Source: Nostoc sp. JL33 (GTDB lineage Bacteria > Cyanobacteriota > Cyanobacteriia > Cyanobacteriales > Nostocaceae). From it: a stretch of 64,000 bases of DNA. The stretch is taken from assembly GCF_017114985.1 (NCBI RefSeq), contig NZ_JABXKP010000077.1, positions 60,241 to 124,240 of the forward strand, read 5' to 3'. Under the pieces are notes generated by a model. The model was given only the letters and a program-made list of their open reading frames with translations. It had not been told where the DNA came from and ran no database searches. How positions within the stretch are numbered: the stretch's first letter is position 1; each line of letters begins with the position of its first letter. A program made the position numbers and the translations under genes. This document shows, one piece after another, positions 45,661-54,757 of this stretch.

Positions 45661-45700
45661 GATTTTGGATTAAATTTCAATTCTTTAATCTAAAACCCAA
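45661..45700. repeat. Dispersed palindrome GGATT...AATC, copy 3
   Basis: GATTTTGGATTAAATTTCAA then TTCTTTAATCTAAAACCC, between the second attenuator and the aroF start. It is preceded by the tandem ATTTTAG/ATTTTGG pieces at 45640-45660. Confidence 0.7.
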
Positions 45701-45757
45701 AATCCTTGGATTGAATTGCCCAATACTTAATACTTAATTTTTTAGGAGAATGAAACC

Positions 45758-46630
45758 ATGATTAATGCCAAACTTGCCGCACAATCTCATCCGAATCACC
45801 AGACAATTGTTAAACTTTCAGAAAAAGTCGCTTTCGGGGGCAAAGAACTGGTAATTATTGGCGGCCCCTGTACCGTTGAAAGCTTAGAACAAATGGTGAG
45901 AGTCGCCCAAAAGCTATCTACTGCATCTGTGCAGGGGTTGCGTGGCGGTGTCTACAAACCCCGCACATCTCCTTACGCTTTCCAGGGTATGGGAGAGTCA
46001 GGATTAGAGATTTTAGCAAGGGTGCGATCGCATTACAATATGCCAGTTGTCACGGAGGTGATGTCAATTTCCCAAATTGAAGTAGTTGCCGCCCACGCTG
46101 ATATGCTGCAAGTTGGTAGCCGCAATATGCAAAACTTCGACTTGCTCAAAGCTTTGGGACAAGCTGGTAAACCAATACTGCTCAAACGTGGTTTAGCAGC
46201 GACAATTGAAGAATTCGTCATGGCTGCTGAATATATCCTCAGCCACGGTAATCCTAATGTGGTGTTGTGCGAAAGAGGTATCCGCAGCTTCGATGATTAC
46301 ACTCGCAATGTCCTAGATTTAGGGGCAGTGGCAGCACTCAAGCAAATCACTCATCTGCCTGTGATTGTAGATCCTTCCCATGCCGTCGGTAAACGGGAAC
46401 TGGTGGCACCTGTGACTAGGGCGGCGATCGCTTGCGGTGCAGATGGGTTAATTATTGAATGTCATCCAGAGCCAGAAAAATCTGTTTCTGATGCCCGTCA
46501 AGCACTTTCTTTAGAAGATATGGTGCATTTAGTTGATAGTTTAAAGCCTGTCGCAACAGCCGTTGGGCGGAGTATATCAGAAGCGATCGGGGCGGGTTTG
46601 GAACCTGCCCCGATTTTTTGTGCTGCTTAA
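45758..46630 (+). CDS. aroF: 3-deoxy-7-phosphoheptulonate (DAHP) synthase, type I beta
   Basis: A 290-residue enzyme condensing phosphoenolpyruvate and erythrose-4-phosphate, the first step of the shikimate pathway. Motifs: IIGGPCTVES, GLRGGVYKPRTSPYAFQG, LQVGSRNMQNFDLL, KPILLKRGLAATIEEF, CERGIRSFDDYTRNVLDL, VIVDPSHAVGKR, IECHPEPEKSVSDA. There is no N-terminal ACT/ferredoxin-like regulatory domain, which would make transcriptional control more important. AGGAG precedes the ATG by eight bases. The leader holds two aromatic attenuators. Confidence 0.96.
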   Translation: MINAKLAAQSHPNHQTIVKLSEKVAFGGKELVIIGGPCTVESLEQMVRVAQKLSTASVQGLRGGVYKPRTSPYAFQGMGESGLEILARVRSHYNMPVVTEVMSISQIEVVAAHADMLQVGSRNMQNFDLLKALGQAGKPILLKRGLAATIEEFVMAAEYILSHGNPNVVLCERGIRSFDDYTRNVLDLGAVAALKQITHLPVIVDPSHAVGKRELVAPVTRAAIACGADGLIIECHPEPEKSVSDARQALSLEDMVHLVDSLKPVATAVGRSISEAIGAGLEPAPIFCAA

Positions 46631-46899
46631 ATTTCAGTTGAGAGCGTAGTTTACCGCCAACTCTTCTCTACGAGAGGCTGCGCCAAGGAGACGCTGTTCG
46701 CGTTCGGCATCGCTTCTGCTGAATGTCTGAGCCAAAAGATTTATTTTGGCTTAACGACAAACAGCGATCGCATTCGCAAAATAAAGTTGTTCATTAATTG
46801 AACTGTAGCTGCAAATACTAAAGTTTTAATCCTACCTTTAAAAAAGCTAAGACTGAATTTAGCAACAAAACTAGTGCAACAATTTCAGGAATTAACTCA
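46631..46899. other. Intergenic region with dispersed repeat
   Basis: 46660-46715 carries GC-rich repeat-like pieces (CTACGAGAGGCTGCGCCAAG, GACGCTGTTCGCGTTCGGC) that resemble the short one near 12788. No gene was recognised. Confidence 0.5.
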
Positions 46900-47523
46900 A
46901 TGCTTGAATGGGTAACTAATACTATCAACTATTTTGGCTATTGGGGAATCGCCCTACTAATGTTCCTAGAGAACCTTTTCCCCCCCATTCCTTCAGAATT
47001 GATCATGCCATTGGCTGGATTTACAGCAAGTCCATACCAACCAGGAGGAGCAAAGCTGAATATCATTGGAGTGTTTTTTGCAGGGCTTTTGGGTTCTGTA
47101 TTGGGCGCACTTATTTGGTATTATCCGGGTAAGTTTTTAGGCGAAACCCGTTTGAAGGCTTGGGCTGACAAGTATGGCAAATGGCTGGCTATATCCAGTA
47201 AAGATATCACCAAGGCTAAAGAGTGGTTTGACCGACAAGGTAGAAAAGCAGTATTAATTGGTCGTCTTGTACCGGGAATCCGCACCTTGATTTCTGTTCC
47301 CGCAGGTATCAGCAATATGCCTTTGCTACGATTTTTGTTTTACACAACATTAGGTAGCGCTGCTTGGGTGGGTTTGCTAACATACTCAGGATATGCGTTG
47401 GGTAGTCAGTATGAACTTGTGGACAAGTACCTTGCTCCTGTATCCAAAATCGTACTTGGTGGTTTGGTTTTGGCATTTGTTTTCTGGATATTCAAGCGCC
47501 AGTTAAGACGTACTAAAAGATGA
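46900..47523 (+). CDS. DedA/SNARE-associated family membrane protein
   Basis: A 207-residue polytopic protein. FLENLFPPIPSELIMPLAGF (residues ~22-41), GSVLGALIWYYPGKFLGE, and GRLVPGIRTLISVPAGISNMPLLRF are the DedA signatures. Bacterial DedA proteins act in phospholipid or undecaprenyl-phosphate flipping and membrane homeostasis. A strongly basic C-terminus (FKRQLRRTKR) ends it. Confidence 0.93.
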   Translation: MLEWVTNTINYFGYWGIALLMFLENLFPPIPSELIMPLAGFTASPYQPGGAKLNIIGVFFAGLLGSVLGALIWYYPGKFLGETRLKAWADKYGKWLAISSKDITKAKEWFDRQGRKAVLIGRLVPGIRTLISVPAGISNMPLLRFLFYTTLGSAAWVGLLTYSGYALGSQYELVDKYLAPVSKIVLGGLVLAFVFWIFKRQLRRTKR

Positions 47524-47588
47524 AACATGGCGGCTTTTGGTTTGAAAGCAGTAAAAGCAGGGGTTACATCTGGCCAAAATTAGCCTAC

Positions 47589-47625
47589 ACTATGCCAAAT
47601 AATACTAGATGTACGTTGGCATAGT
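47589..47625. promoter_or_regulatory. 10-bp inverted repeat upstream of the actin-like gene
   Basis: ACTATGCCAA (47589-47598) and TTGGCATAGT (47616-47625) form a perfect inverted repeat, followed by CCGGAGGTTTCGCCGG. It lies ~140 bp before the parM-like ATG, where operator or centromere-like sites of partition cassettes are usually found. Function is inferred; it could be a DedA terminator. Confidence 0.45.
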
Positions 47626-47762
47626 CTACCGGAGGTTTCGCCGGAATTAATTTTTGGCGTATTTCTAGCTACACTTGACGCAATCTAGAATTTCTGGTTG
47701 CTCGCATTTTTGTAAGATCAGCATGACAACTTTTTACAGTTAAGTTTGAAATAGGAGCTTTC

Positions 47763-48917
47763 ATGACAGACCAACCTTCCGCCGCTACCCCAATGAATGC
47801 CGCTGCTATACCCATGAATAGAGCAGCAGTTCCCATAAATGCAAATCCTGTTAATAATCCCAACCCAGGCGCGGGCAACATTCCAGGAAAAACCATTCTC
47901 AGTGTTGATTTAGGTAGAACTTCCACAAAAACTTGTGTGAGTCGCGAACCAAACAATGTGGTGTTCGTACCTGCCAACGTGAAGCAAATGTCAATAGAAC
48001 AAGTACGCGGTGGTGTTTTTGAAGCTAGGGCTACTGATCCCTTAATGGATTTGTGGCTGGAGTATCAAGGAAATGGATATGCTGTTGGTCAACTGGCAGC
48101 AGATTTTGGGGCAAATTTAGGAGTCGGCCAATCTAAGGTAGAAGCTGCACTGGTAAAAGTGTTAGCAAGTGCTGGCTACTTCAAACTCAAAAATGATATC
48201 TCAGTCGTACTCGGTCTGCCTTTTCTTTCCTTAGAGCAATTTGAAAAGGAAAAAGCACAGTTGATTAGCCAAGTAGGTGGCCCTCATGTGTTGAACTTCC
48301 GAGGCGAATCTGTATCGCTGAACGTCAGTAAGGTTTGGGTAATGCCAGAGGGCTACGGCAGCCTACTGTGGTCTGAAGCTCAACCGAAGAAAAGTCCTGG
48401 CAGTCCCGATTTTACAAAAATATCGGTGGCGATCGTCGATATTGGACATCAAACCGTCGATCTTTTGATGGTAGATAACTTCCGTTTTGCCAGAGGTGCT
48501 TCTAAGAGCGAAGACTTCGGGATGAATAAGTTTTATGAATTGGTGTCCGCCGAAATCGAGGGAGCAGATAGTCAATCTCTAGCGCTGATTTCCGCCGTTA
48601 ACAAACCCAGAGGTGAACGCTATTACCGTCCTAAAGGCGCTAGCAAGCCCACCAACCTAGACGATTTTCTTCCCAACCTTACGGAGATGTTTTCTCGCGA
48701 AATCTGTAGCCGTGTGCTAGCCTGGTTGCCAGAACGTGTCACCGATGTAATTCTCACTGGAGGGGGTGGTGAGTTCTTCTGGGACGACGTTCAACGTCTG
48801 CTCAAAGAAGCAAAGATTAATGCTCATTTAGCAGCACCTTCACGACAGGCGAATGCTTTGGGGCAGTATATTTATGGAGAGGCACAATTATCCTCCAATC
48901 GCGCTGCTAGGGCATAA
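47763..48917 (+). CDS. ParM/StbA-like actin-family ATPase
   Basis: A 384-residue protein. An N-terminal ~43-residue Pro/Ala/Asn-rich extension precedes the actin-type phosphate loop ILSVDLGRTSTKTCVS. The second phosphate motif is VAIVDIGHQTVDLLMVDN and the adenosine motif is VILTGGGGEFFWDDV. Such proteins form filaments that segregate low-copy plasmids; chromosomal copies in cyanobacteria have less clear roles. The stop is five bases before the next ATG, so they form an operon. Confidence 0.88.
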   Translation: MTDQPSAATPMNAAAIPMNRAAVPINANPVNNPNPGAGNIPGKTILSVDLGRTSTKTCVSREPNNVVFVPANVKQMSIEQVRGGVFEARATDPLMDLWLEYQGNGYAVGQLAADFGANLGVGQSKVEAALVKVLASAGYFKLKNDISVVLGLPFLSLEQFEKEKAQLISQVGGPHVLNFRGESVSLNVSKVWVMPEGYGSLLWSEAQPKKSPGSPDFTKISVAIVDIGHQTVDLLMVDNFRFARGASKSEDFGMNKFYELVSAEIEGADSQSLALISAVNKPRGERYYRPKGASKPTNLDDFLPNLTEMFSREICSRVLAWLPERVTDVILTGGGGEFFWDDVQRLLKEAKINAHLAAPSRQANALGQYIYGEAQLSSNRAARA

Positions 48918-48922
48918 AGCTG

Positions 48923-49402
48923 ATGTTCCAATGGTCAAAAAAGGTAGTTAAATCCGTCACGTTCAACCCAGAGCTTGCTGATGAAAGCTTGTTAGCGCAA
49001 GTAGAAAGTTATTTGGAAAAACAACCAGACAAGACTTTCAGTGACCTCTGTAAAGAAGCCTTGTGGCAATCTTTATGTGTACCGGAATCTGTACAACCTG
49101 CTCCACGCACAGCAGCAACAACACCGATTGATCAACAAATTGGTGAATTGCAACGTCAAGTGGCTGGACTTGAGGAACGTTTTTTTGCCAAGGGATCTAA
49201 TCGTTTGGAGGCGATGGAACATCATTTACTGCAACTTTCTCAACAAGTTGCACAACTGGCGCTCATAGTCAATGATCGATCATTCATTCAGTCTCCATCT
49301 CAATTAGAAGTAGTAAATAATACTTCTTATACTGTTGCTACTCCTCCTCAAGAGGTTGACCCCGTAATCAGTCGCCTTAGTCAGTTTCTCGATGATTTTT
49401 AA
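48923..49402 (+). CDS. Small partner of the ParM-like protein (ParR-like candidate)
   Basis: A 159-residue protein. Residues ~8-50 (KSVTFNPELADESLLAQVESYLEKQPDKTFSDLCKEALWQSL) have the strand-helix-helix rhythm of a ribbon-helix-helix DNA-binding domain. The middle is a coiled coil (IDQQIGELQRQVAGLEERF, HHLLQLSQQVAQLAL). The C-terminal LSQFLDDF may contact the filament. Position directly after the actin gene fits ParR, but similarity is by pattern and context only. Confidence 0.7.
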   Translation: MFQWSKKVVKSVTFNPELADESLLAQVESYLEKQPDKTFSDLCKEALWQSLCVPESVQPAPRTAATTPIDQQIGELQRQVAGLEERFFAKGSNRLEAMEHHLLQLSQQVAQLALIVNDRSFIQSPSQLEVVNNTSYTVATPPQEVDPVISRLSQFLDDF

Positions 49403-49543
49403 GGAACAATCAGGTTTGTAAGCAGTTTTTGCTCATGTTAACAATCCTTAATAGTAATACTATTAAGGATTATTAATGTTTATATATAGAAAGAGATTTA
49501 ACTCTTGATTAGTTAATCACTTCAGACCCCCTGTGATCTTATC

Positions 49544-51427
49544 TTAATTAGGGCGGCGACCCTTTAGTAGAGCAACAGGAAAGTCTTCAGACTCGACACT
49601 AAAATAAGGGGTCTGTTCTTCTTGACACAGAGTGCGAGCGCTGACAGGTACTTGATGACTAAGATGTTTCATAAGATGAGAAATCTTGACAATATTCTCA
49701 TGAGCTTGATTTGCTTCTCCCTTCATAGCTTCAATGAGGTGGTAAGTATAAATACTCATTTGTTTATCAGGTCTAATCCAGGAACTTTCCTCTCCTTGGG
49801 ATGAAGTAAAAACTACCCGACCCTTACCTTGTTTTAAGTTATCAATCACACTCTTTGGAATAGGAATTTCCTCAAAGTCAGAGGGAGCTTTTTTAGCCGT
49901 TGCCATTCCTGCTGCATGGCAACTATCAATGATAACCAAGAGTCGCTCGGACTTAATCTGGCGCAAAGCAGTAGTGAAATCTTCTGCACTCAAAGATGAG
50001 CTTTTAAGGTCGAAAGGGTTAATATCATGTGGCAATAGATAGTACAGATTTTCACTTTTATTAAACCACCCATGCCCTGAATAATAAACAACCACCGTAG
50101 CTTTTGGGTTAGCTTCCGCCTGTTCTTTGAGCCAGTTCAATTGTTCCAAAATTTTACTGCGTGTGGCTTCTTCATCATGCAACAGTCGAACATACTGTGT
50201 GTCATTAGGATAAGCACAGAAATTTGGGTCAATTAAAACTTGATGAAGTGCTTGAACATCTTTGACAGTCACTGGTAGCGACAAAGGTTGATAGGCAGAT
50301 TTTCCAACACCAATCAGTAAACCATAACCATTAGCAAATATAGGAGTTTTTGGGTGAAGATTGGGCTTTATTTCTGGTGAGGAATTTTGTCGTCTGAACC
50401 AATACATATAACCTGCCAAAGTCAAACCAAAGCCTGCTACTATTATCATCAATAAAATAATATTAGAAATTGGTTTACCGGATGATTTAGTAATTGGTGT
50501 AGGAGTTGGTGTAGGAGTTGGATTAGTGACAGGAGGATTCGGATCAGTAGTGTGTTTTTTAATTAGTACCGCTATATCATCTTTTTTATCAATAAAAAAT
50601 TTGTTGATAATTTTTATCCATTCAGGATCATCACTTGGTAGTATTAATCCATAACTTTCGTAACTTATTACTAAGTCGGAGTCAATGTAAAATTCATTTG
50701 GATTTACTATTTCTAGCTCTTTAAGGAATTCTTTAAGAAGAATTTCATCATTAGCAAATGCATCAACTTTTCCTTGTTTAAGAGCATCAATAGCACCTGC
50801 TTTACCATCTTTTATCTTGACTATCTCGATCTCTGAAGTTAGATAATTAAAGAAATTTTGTAACCTATAAGGTGTTACACTAGTATCAATAACTCCAATC
50901 TTAAGTCTGGAATTATTTGAAAGGTTAGGTGGCGTATGATTTTTTAGGAATGATAATTTTTTATTTTGAGACTTACGTATTAAAAGTAAAGTTTTAGTTA
51001 TGAAGAACGTCTGAGAAAACTTAATCCCTGTTTCGTTTTGTCTAACCGAGTCTGAACCACATTCACCCGCCAGATGAATATCATCTTGATAAGGGAATCG
51101 AGTATGTTGAAATCTTTCTTTAATAGCAATTGGAGTTTTATCTATAGAGACATTATTTTGTAGAAACTGATTTCCTTTTAAATACTTATCTAGTAAATCT
51201 ATTAAGCTTGGGCAAAATCCTTGCCAGTGTGCAAGATTATCTTGAAAGCTAATAGGTGGAGAACCTGTTCTGAGTCCCCAAGTCATTTTATTATTACCGT
51301 TGGATTCTTGCAAAATTCTAGAATGTGCTAAAGTTTTCACCGAAGATTCCTGTGCTATCCCAACAGAATTTAATAGTAGAATTAGTCCTGTTAAAGTTGG
51401 AAAAAGCAAAGTTTTTATGTTTATCAT
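49544..51427 (-). CDS. Solute-binding domain / TM / caspase-like peptidase fusion
   Basis: A 627-residue protein. A signal peptide (1-25) leads to a periplasmic family-3 solute-binding-like domain (~45-295: MTWGLRTGSPPISF, GVIDTSVTPYRLQNFF, GAIDALKQGKVDAFANDE). A Thr-Pro repeat linker (~299-312) and one transmembrane helix (~321-345) follow. Then comes a cytoplasmic C14 caspase fold (~368-620) with catalytic His452 in YYSGHGWF and Cys503 in IIDSCHAAG. Ligand binding outside could switch on the peptidase inside; that link is inferred. Confidence 0.88.
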   Translation of the reverse strand: MINIKTLLFPTLTGLILLLNSVGIAQESSVKTLAHSRILQESNGNNKMTWGLRTGSPPISFQDNLAHWQGFCPSLIDLLDKYLKGNQFLQNNVSIDKTPIAIKERFQHTRFPYQDDIHLAGECGSDSVRQNETGIKFSQTFFITKTLLLIRKSQNKKLSFLKNHTPPNLSNNSRLKIGVIDTSVTPYRLQNFFNYLTSEIEIVKIKDGKAGAIDALKQGKVDAFANDEILLKEFLKELEIVNPNEFYIDSDLVISYESYGLILPSDDPEWIKIINKFFIDKKDDIAVLIKKHTTDPNPPVTNPTPTPTPTPITKSSGKPISNIILLMIIVAGFGLTLAGYMYWFRRQNSSPEIKPNLHPKTPIFANGYGLLIGVGKSAYQPLSLPVTVKDVQALHQVLIDPNFCAYPNDTQYVRLLHDEEATRSKILEQLNWLKEQAEANPKATVVVYYSGHGWFNKSENLYYLLPHDINPFDLKSSSLSAEDFTTALRQIKSERLLVIIDSCHAAGMATAKKAPSDFEEIPIPKSVIDNLKQGKGRVVFTSSQGEESSWIRPDKQMSIYTYHLIEAMKGEANQAHENIVKISHLMKHLSHQVPVSARTLCQEEQTPYFSVESEDFPVALLKGRRPN

Positions 51428-51499
51428 TCTGATAATAAAATTCCTATTTATAGCCTAATTTTTTTTACAAATCTGACTTTATTTCCTGAATCAGCGAAC

Positions 51500-52915
51500 T
51501 TAGCGTATTCCTCTGGAGGTAACAGATCGTTGTAATTGAGCTAAAGCACGGTTGTAATCCAAAATCGCTTGGACTCTATTACCTTCTGCCCTGGTCAAAT
51601 CGTTTTCTGTGTTGATAACTTCAGTTTGAGTATCAACACCTGCTTGGAAACGTAAACGTGCAAAATTCAAGGCTTCCCTAGCTTGATTTAAAGCCACAGT
51701 AGAAGTTGCCACATTATCCAAGTTAGACTGCAATTGTGAATAAGCTTGTTCCACCTCAAACCGAATATTATTACGTTGGTTGGCAAATTGCGTCTCAGCA
51801 ATTCTAATTTCTATATTCCGTTGAGCTGCCTGAGCTTTTGCAGTTCCTCCATCGAACACTCTCAAGCTTCCTTGGACTCCTAAAGAATAACTATTGAGAA
51901 CACTAGCGCGATCGTCAAATACATCTTGCAGATTGTAGCTGGAAACAAAGCTCACTTGTGGTTTAAGTCGAGAAAGCGCTACTTTTTGCCGGAATTGAGC
52001 AATGCGCCGCTCTACCAACCGTTGTTTTAATTCTGGTCGGTTTTGAAAGGCTAGCAAAATAGTCTCTTCAACTGTTAACTGCCACAAACCAGCTAATTGT
52101 ACAGGGTCAGATGCACTGATATTCACTGACTGCGCCAAACTTAACCGAGTTGCTAATTGACGACGGGCAATTTGCTGCTGGGATCTAGCATTAGTCAAGT
52201 CTTGTTGGGCATTTGCTAAGTTTACCTGCGATCGCAGCACATCAAACCGCGTACCTACGCCAGCTCTTTCTAAAGCTTCTGCATCCCGCAAACTAGCTTC
52301 TGAATTTTGCACAGCCGACGAATTAATTCGTACTTGTTCATCTGCTTGCTGCAAATTGTAGTAATCCAGCGTGACATTCAGGCGAATTTCCTCTGACTGA
52401 CGCTCTACTTCCAATTCATCTAGACGCACCTGTTCTTGAGCTGCTCCTCTACTAGAAGCACCCGGCCCAAAATTATAAAGACCATAACTTAGCTGCACAC
52501 TCCCATTAAAAGTTGTAGTAGGTTCATCTTGACTCAACTTCTGAGTAGATGAAAATTGAGCTTGTTGTTCTGTAAAAAGCTGACTAAAAGCAGACTGAGT
52601 ACGACTCAAATCAGCACTCAGACTAATAGCTGGATATATGCCAGCTTCAACCTCTCGGAAAGCAGCGCGACTGCGTTCTACCTGGAATAACACTCCTTGT
52701 AATTCAAGATTGTTACGTCGTGCTAATTCCAAAGCTTGCTGTAGAGTAATCGCCTTATTTCCTTGAATCTTAACTTCTTCTGGTCGGGAGGGAAACTGTA
52801 AGAGATTGGGACTAGGATTAAGATGATCGGTTACTTGTGCGGCTCCAAATCCAATATTAGTGAAAGCGATTGTATAATTTATACACGCAATTATTACATA
52901 GCGATGAGCCGACAT
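51500..52915 (-). CDS. TolC-family outer membrane efflux protein
   Basis: A 471-residue protein with signal-like N-terminus. It has two related OEP repeats, each starting with a helical ALELARRNNLELQ / ILLAFQNRPELKQR block, and NTENDLTRAEGNRVQAILDYNRALAQLQRSV at the end. As an outer-membrane channel it would join an RND/ABC/MacAB exporter or type I secretion system; no inner-membrane partner is adjacent. The RTX protein at 61.7 kb is a possible distant client. Confidence 0.92.
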   Translation of the reverse strand: MSAHRYVIIACINYTIAFTNIGFGAAQVTDHLNPSPNLLQFPSRPEEVKIQGNKAITLQQALELARRNNLELQGVLFQVERSRAAFREVEAGIYPAISLSADLSRTQSAFSQLFTEQQAQFSSTQKLSQDEPTTTFNGSVQLSYGLYNFGPGASSRGAAQEQVRLDELEVERQSEEIRLNVTLDYYNLQQADEQVRINSSAVQNSEASLRDAEALERAGVGTRFDVLRSQVNLANAQQDLTNARSQQQIARRQLATRLSLAQSVNISASDPVQLAGLWQLTVEETILLAFQNRPELKQRLVERRIAQFRQKVALSRLKPQVSFVSSYNLQDVFDDRASVLNSYSLGVQGSLRVFDGGTAKAQAAQRNIEIRIAETQFANQRNNIRFEVEQAYSQLQSNLDNVATSTVALNQAREALNFARLRFQAGVDTQTEVINTENDLTRAEGNRVQAILDYNRALAQLQRSVTSRGIR

Positions 52916-53290
52916 AATTAATATTTGATACCATTTGCAATAAATTCAGATATTAATACACTTTGTACCACAAATCAAATACATTAAGTAGCTCGACTTA
53001 TTACACCATTAGCTATGGTATTAACTGGGAAACTGAAAGTAAGTGGATCTCAAAACAGTCTTGACAAAAACCTTAGTTAATGAATAAAGGTAAGAATCAG
53101 ATTTATCGTTTGATTTATTTATCAAGGATCAAAGCGATGTCTACAATGGGCGTAGCTGCGACACCTTCATTGCACAAAATTGCTAACCTTTGTATTGAAT
53201 ATTATTAGTACATATTTTTACTAGATTCTTTTTTTACTTTATACACTGTATGAATGCTAGAATCCTCAAGTAGACAGTTAGGATACCTAG
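52916..53290. other. Intergenic region, nothing assigned
   Basis: It lies between divergent tolC-like and phosphohexomutase genes and should hold two promoters. No clear boxes, repeats or RNA genes were identified. Confidence 0.4.
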
Positions 53291-54730
53291 ATGCCAGTTG
53301 TAGCTAACTCAATCAAGTTTGGTACAGACGGCTGGCGGGGCGTTATTGGTGACGAGTTCACCTTTGAACGTCTAGCCCTGGTCGCGCCAGTTGCCGCAAA
53401 AGTATTATATGATACATATTTTTCTACGGCGGGTAGCCGGACAATAATTGTTGGTTACGATCGCCGATTCATGGCCGAAGACTTTGCTCGTGCTGTCGCC
53501 GATACTGTCACCGCTATTGGATTTGATGTGCTGTTGAGCGAAGACTATGCTCCAACCCCAGCTTATAGTTGGGCAGCAAAACAACTCAATGCTTTAGGGG
53601 CGCTGGTAATTACAGCCAGCCATAATCCTGGTACATATTTGGGTTTAAAAGTCAAGGGACATTTTGGTGGGTCAGTACCGCCAGAAGTCACAAAAGAGAT
53701 AGAAGCCCAGTTGTCGGTTGGAGTAGTACCACTAGCAGCTACCCCAGGCAAGCAAGAGAAATTCGATCCTTGGCCTAGTTATACCCAAGCACTAGAGGGT
53801 AAAGTTGATATCGCCAAAATTCGAGAAGCGATCGCCTCTGGTAAATTGACGTTATTTGCCGATGTCATGCATGGCGCTGCTGCTGGCGGATTGGCGAGAC
53901 TACTAGGCAATCAGGTCAAAGAAATCAACTCAGAACGCGACCCCCTATTTGGTGGTGGTGCGCCGGAACCCTTGCCTAAATACCTTTCAAAGCTATTTCA
54001 AGTCATAAAAACTCACCGAGAAACTGATAAATCGGGTTTAACAGTGGGGTTGGTATTTGATGGAGACTGCGATCGCATTGCAGCAGTGGATGGAGAAGCC
54101 AACTTCCTAAGTTCCCAAGTATTAATCCCGATATTAATCGACCACTTAACCTTGCGGCGCGGCTTTACGGGTGAAATAGTCAAAACTGTTAGTGGTTCCG
54201 ACTTGATGCCCCTTGTAGCAAAACTACATAACCTCTCAGTCTTTGAGACAGCAGTTGGTTATAAATACATTGCTGACAGAATGTTAGCAGCAGAGGTGTT
54301 GCTGGGCGGCGAAGAGTCGGGAGGAATTGGCTATGGTAGCCATATTCCCGAACGTGATGCACTGCTGTCAGCATTGTACGTCCTAGAGGCGATCGTAGAA
54401 TCTGGGTTGGATTTAGGTGAATATTATCGCCAGTTGCAGAAACAAACAGGGTTTACCTCAGCATACGATCGCATTGATTTACCCTTAGCAAGTATGGAAG
54501 TGCGATCGCGTCTTTTGCAACAACTGCAAAGCCAACCCTTAACGGAAATTGCCGGGTTGGCAGTGATTGATTGCCAGACAATTGACGGCTACAAATATCG
54601 CCTAGCTGATAAAAGCTGGTTAATGATTCGGTTTAGCGGTACTGAGCCAGTTTTACGCCTCTACTGCGAAGCCCCGACAATTGAGCAAGTACATCAAACT
54701 CTTGCTTGGGCGAAACACTGGGCGGATTGA
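53291..54730 (+). CDS. Phosphoglucomutase/phosphomannomutase family protein
   Basis: A 479-residue alpha-D-phosphohexomutase. The phosphoserine loop is VITASHNPGTYLGLKVKG (Ser ~104), the metal loop FDGDCDRIAAVD, the sugar loop GGEESGGIGYG and the phosphate loop RFSGTEPVLRLYCEA. FGTDGWRGVIGDEF is the usual start. Substrate choice (glucose, mannose or glucosamine phosphate) is not fixed by these motifs. Confidence 0.94.
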   Translation: MPVVANSIKFGTDGWRGVIGDEFTFERLALVAPVAAKVLYDTYFSTAGSRTIIVGYDRRFMAEDFARAVADTVTAIGFDVLLSEDYAPTPAYSWAAKQLNALGALVITASHNPGTYLGLKVKGHFGGSVPPEVTKEIEAQLSVGVVPLAATPGKQEKFDPWPSYTQALEGKVDIAKIREAIASGKLTLFADVMHGAAAGGLARLLGNQVKEINSERDPLFGGGAPEPLPKYLSKLFQVIKTHRETDKSGLTVGLVFDGDCDRIAAVDGEANFLSSQVLIPILIDHLTLRRGFTGEIVKTVSGSDLMPLVAKLHNLSVFETAVGYKYIADRMLAAEVLLGGEESGGIGYGSHIPERDALLSALYVLEAIVESGLDLGEYYRQLQKQTGFTSAYDRIDLPLASMEVRSRLLQQLQSQPLTEIAGLAVIDCQTIDGYKYRLADKSWLMIRFSGTEPVLRLYCEAPTIEQVHQTLAWAKHWAD

Positions 54731-54736
54731 CATACT

Positions 54737-54757
54737 CCCCACCCTTGAAGGGTGGGG
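54737..54757. other. Right-end hairpin of an IS605-type element
   Basis: CCCCACCCTTGAAGGGTGGG with a final G is an almost perfect palindrome placed seven bases after the phosphohexomutase stop and ten bases before the tnpB stop (minus strand). Such subterminal hairpins are the transposase recognition sites of IS200/IS605 elements; it may also act as a 3' end for the mutase transcript. The region toward 54880 would hold the tnpB guide (omega) RNA. Confidence 0.75.
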
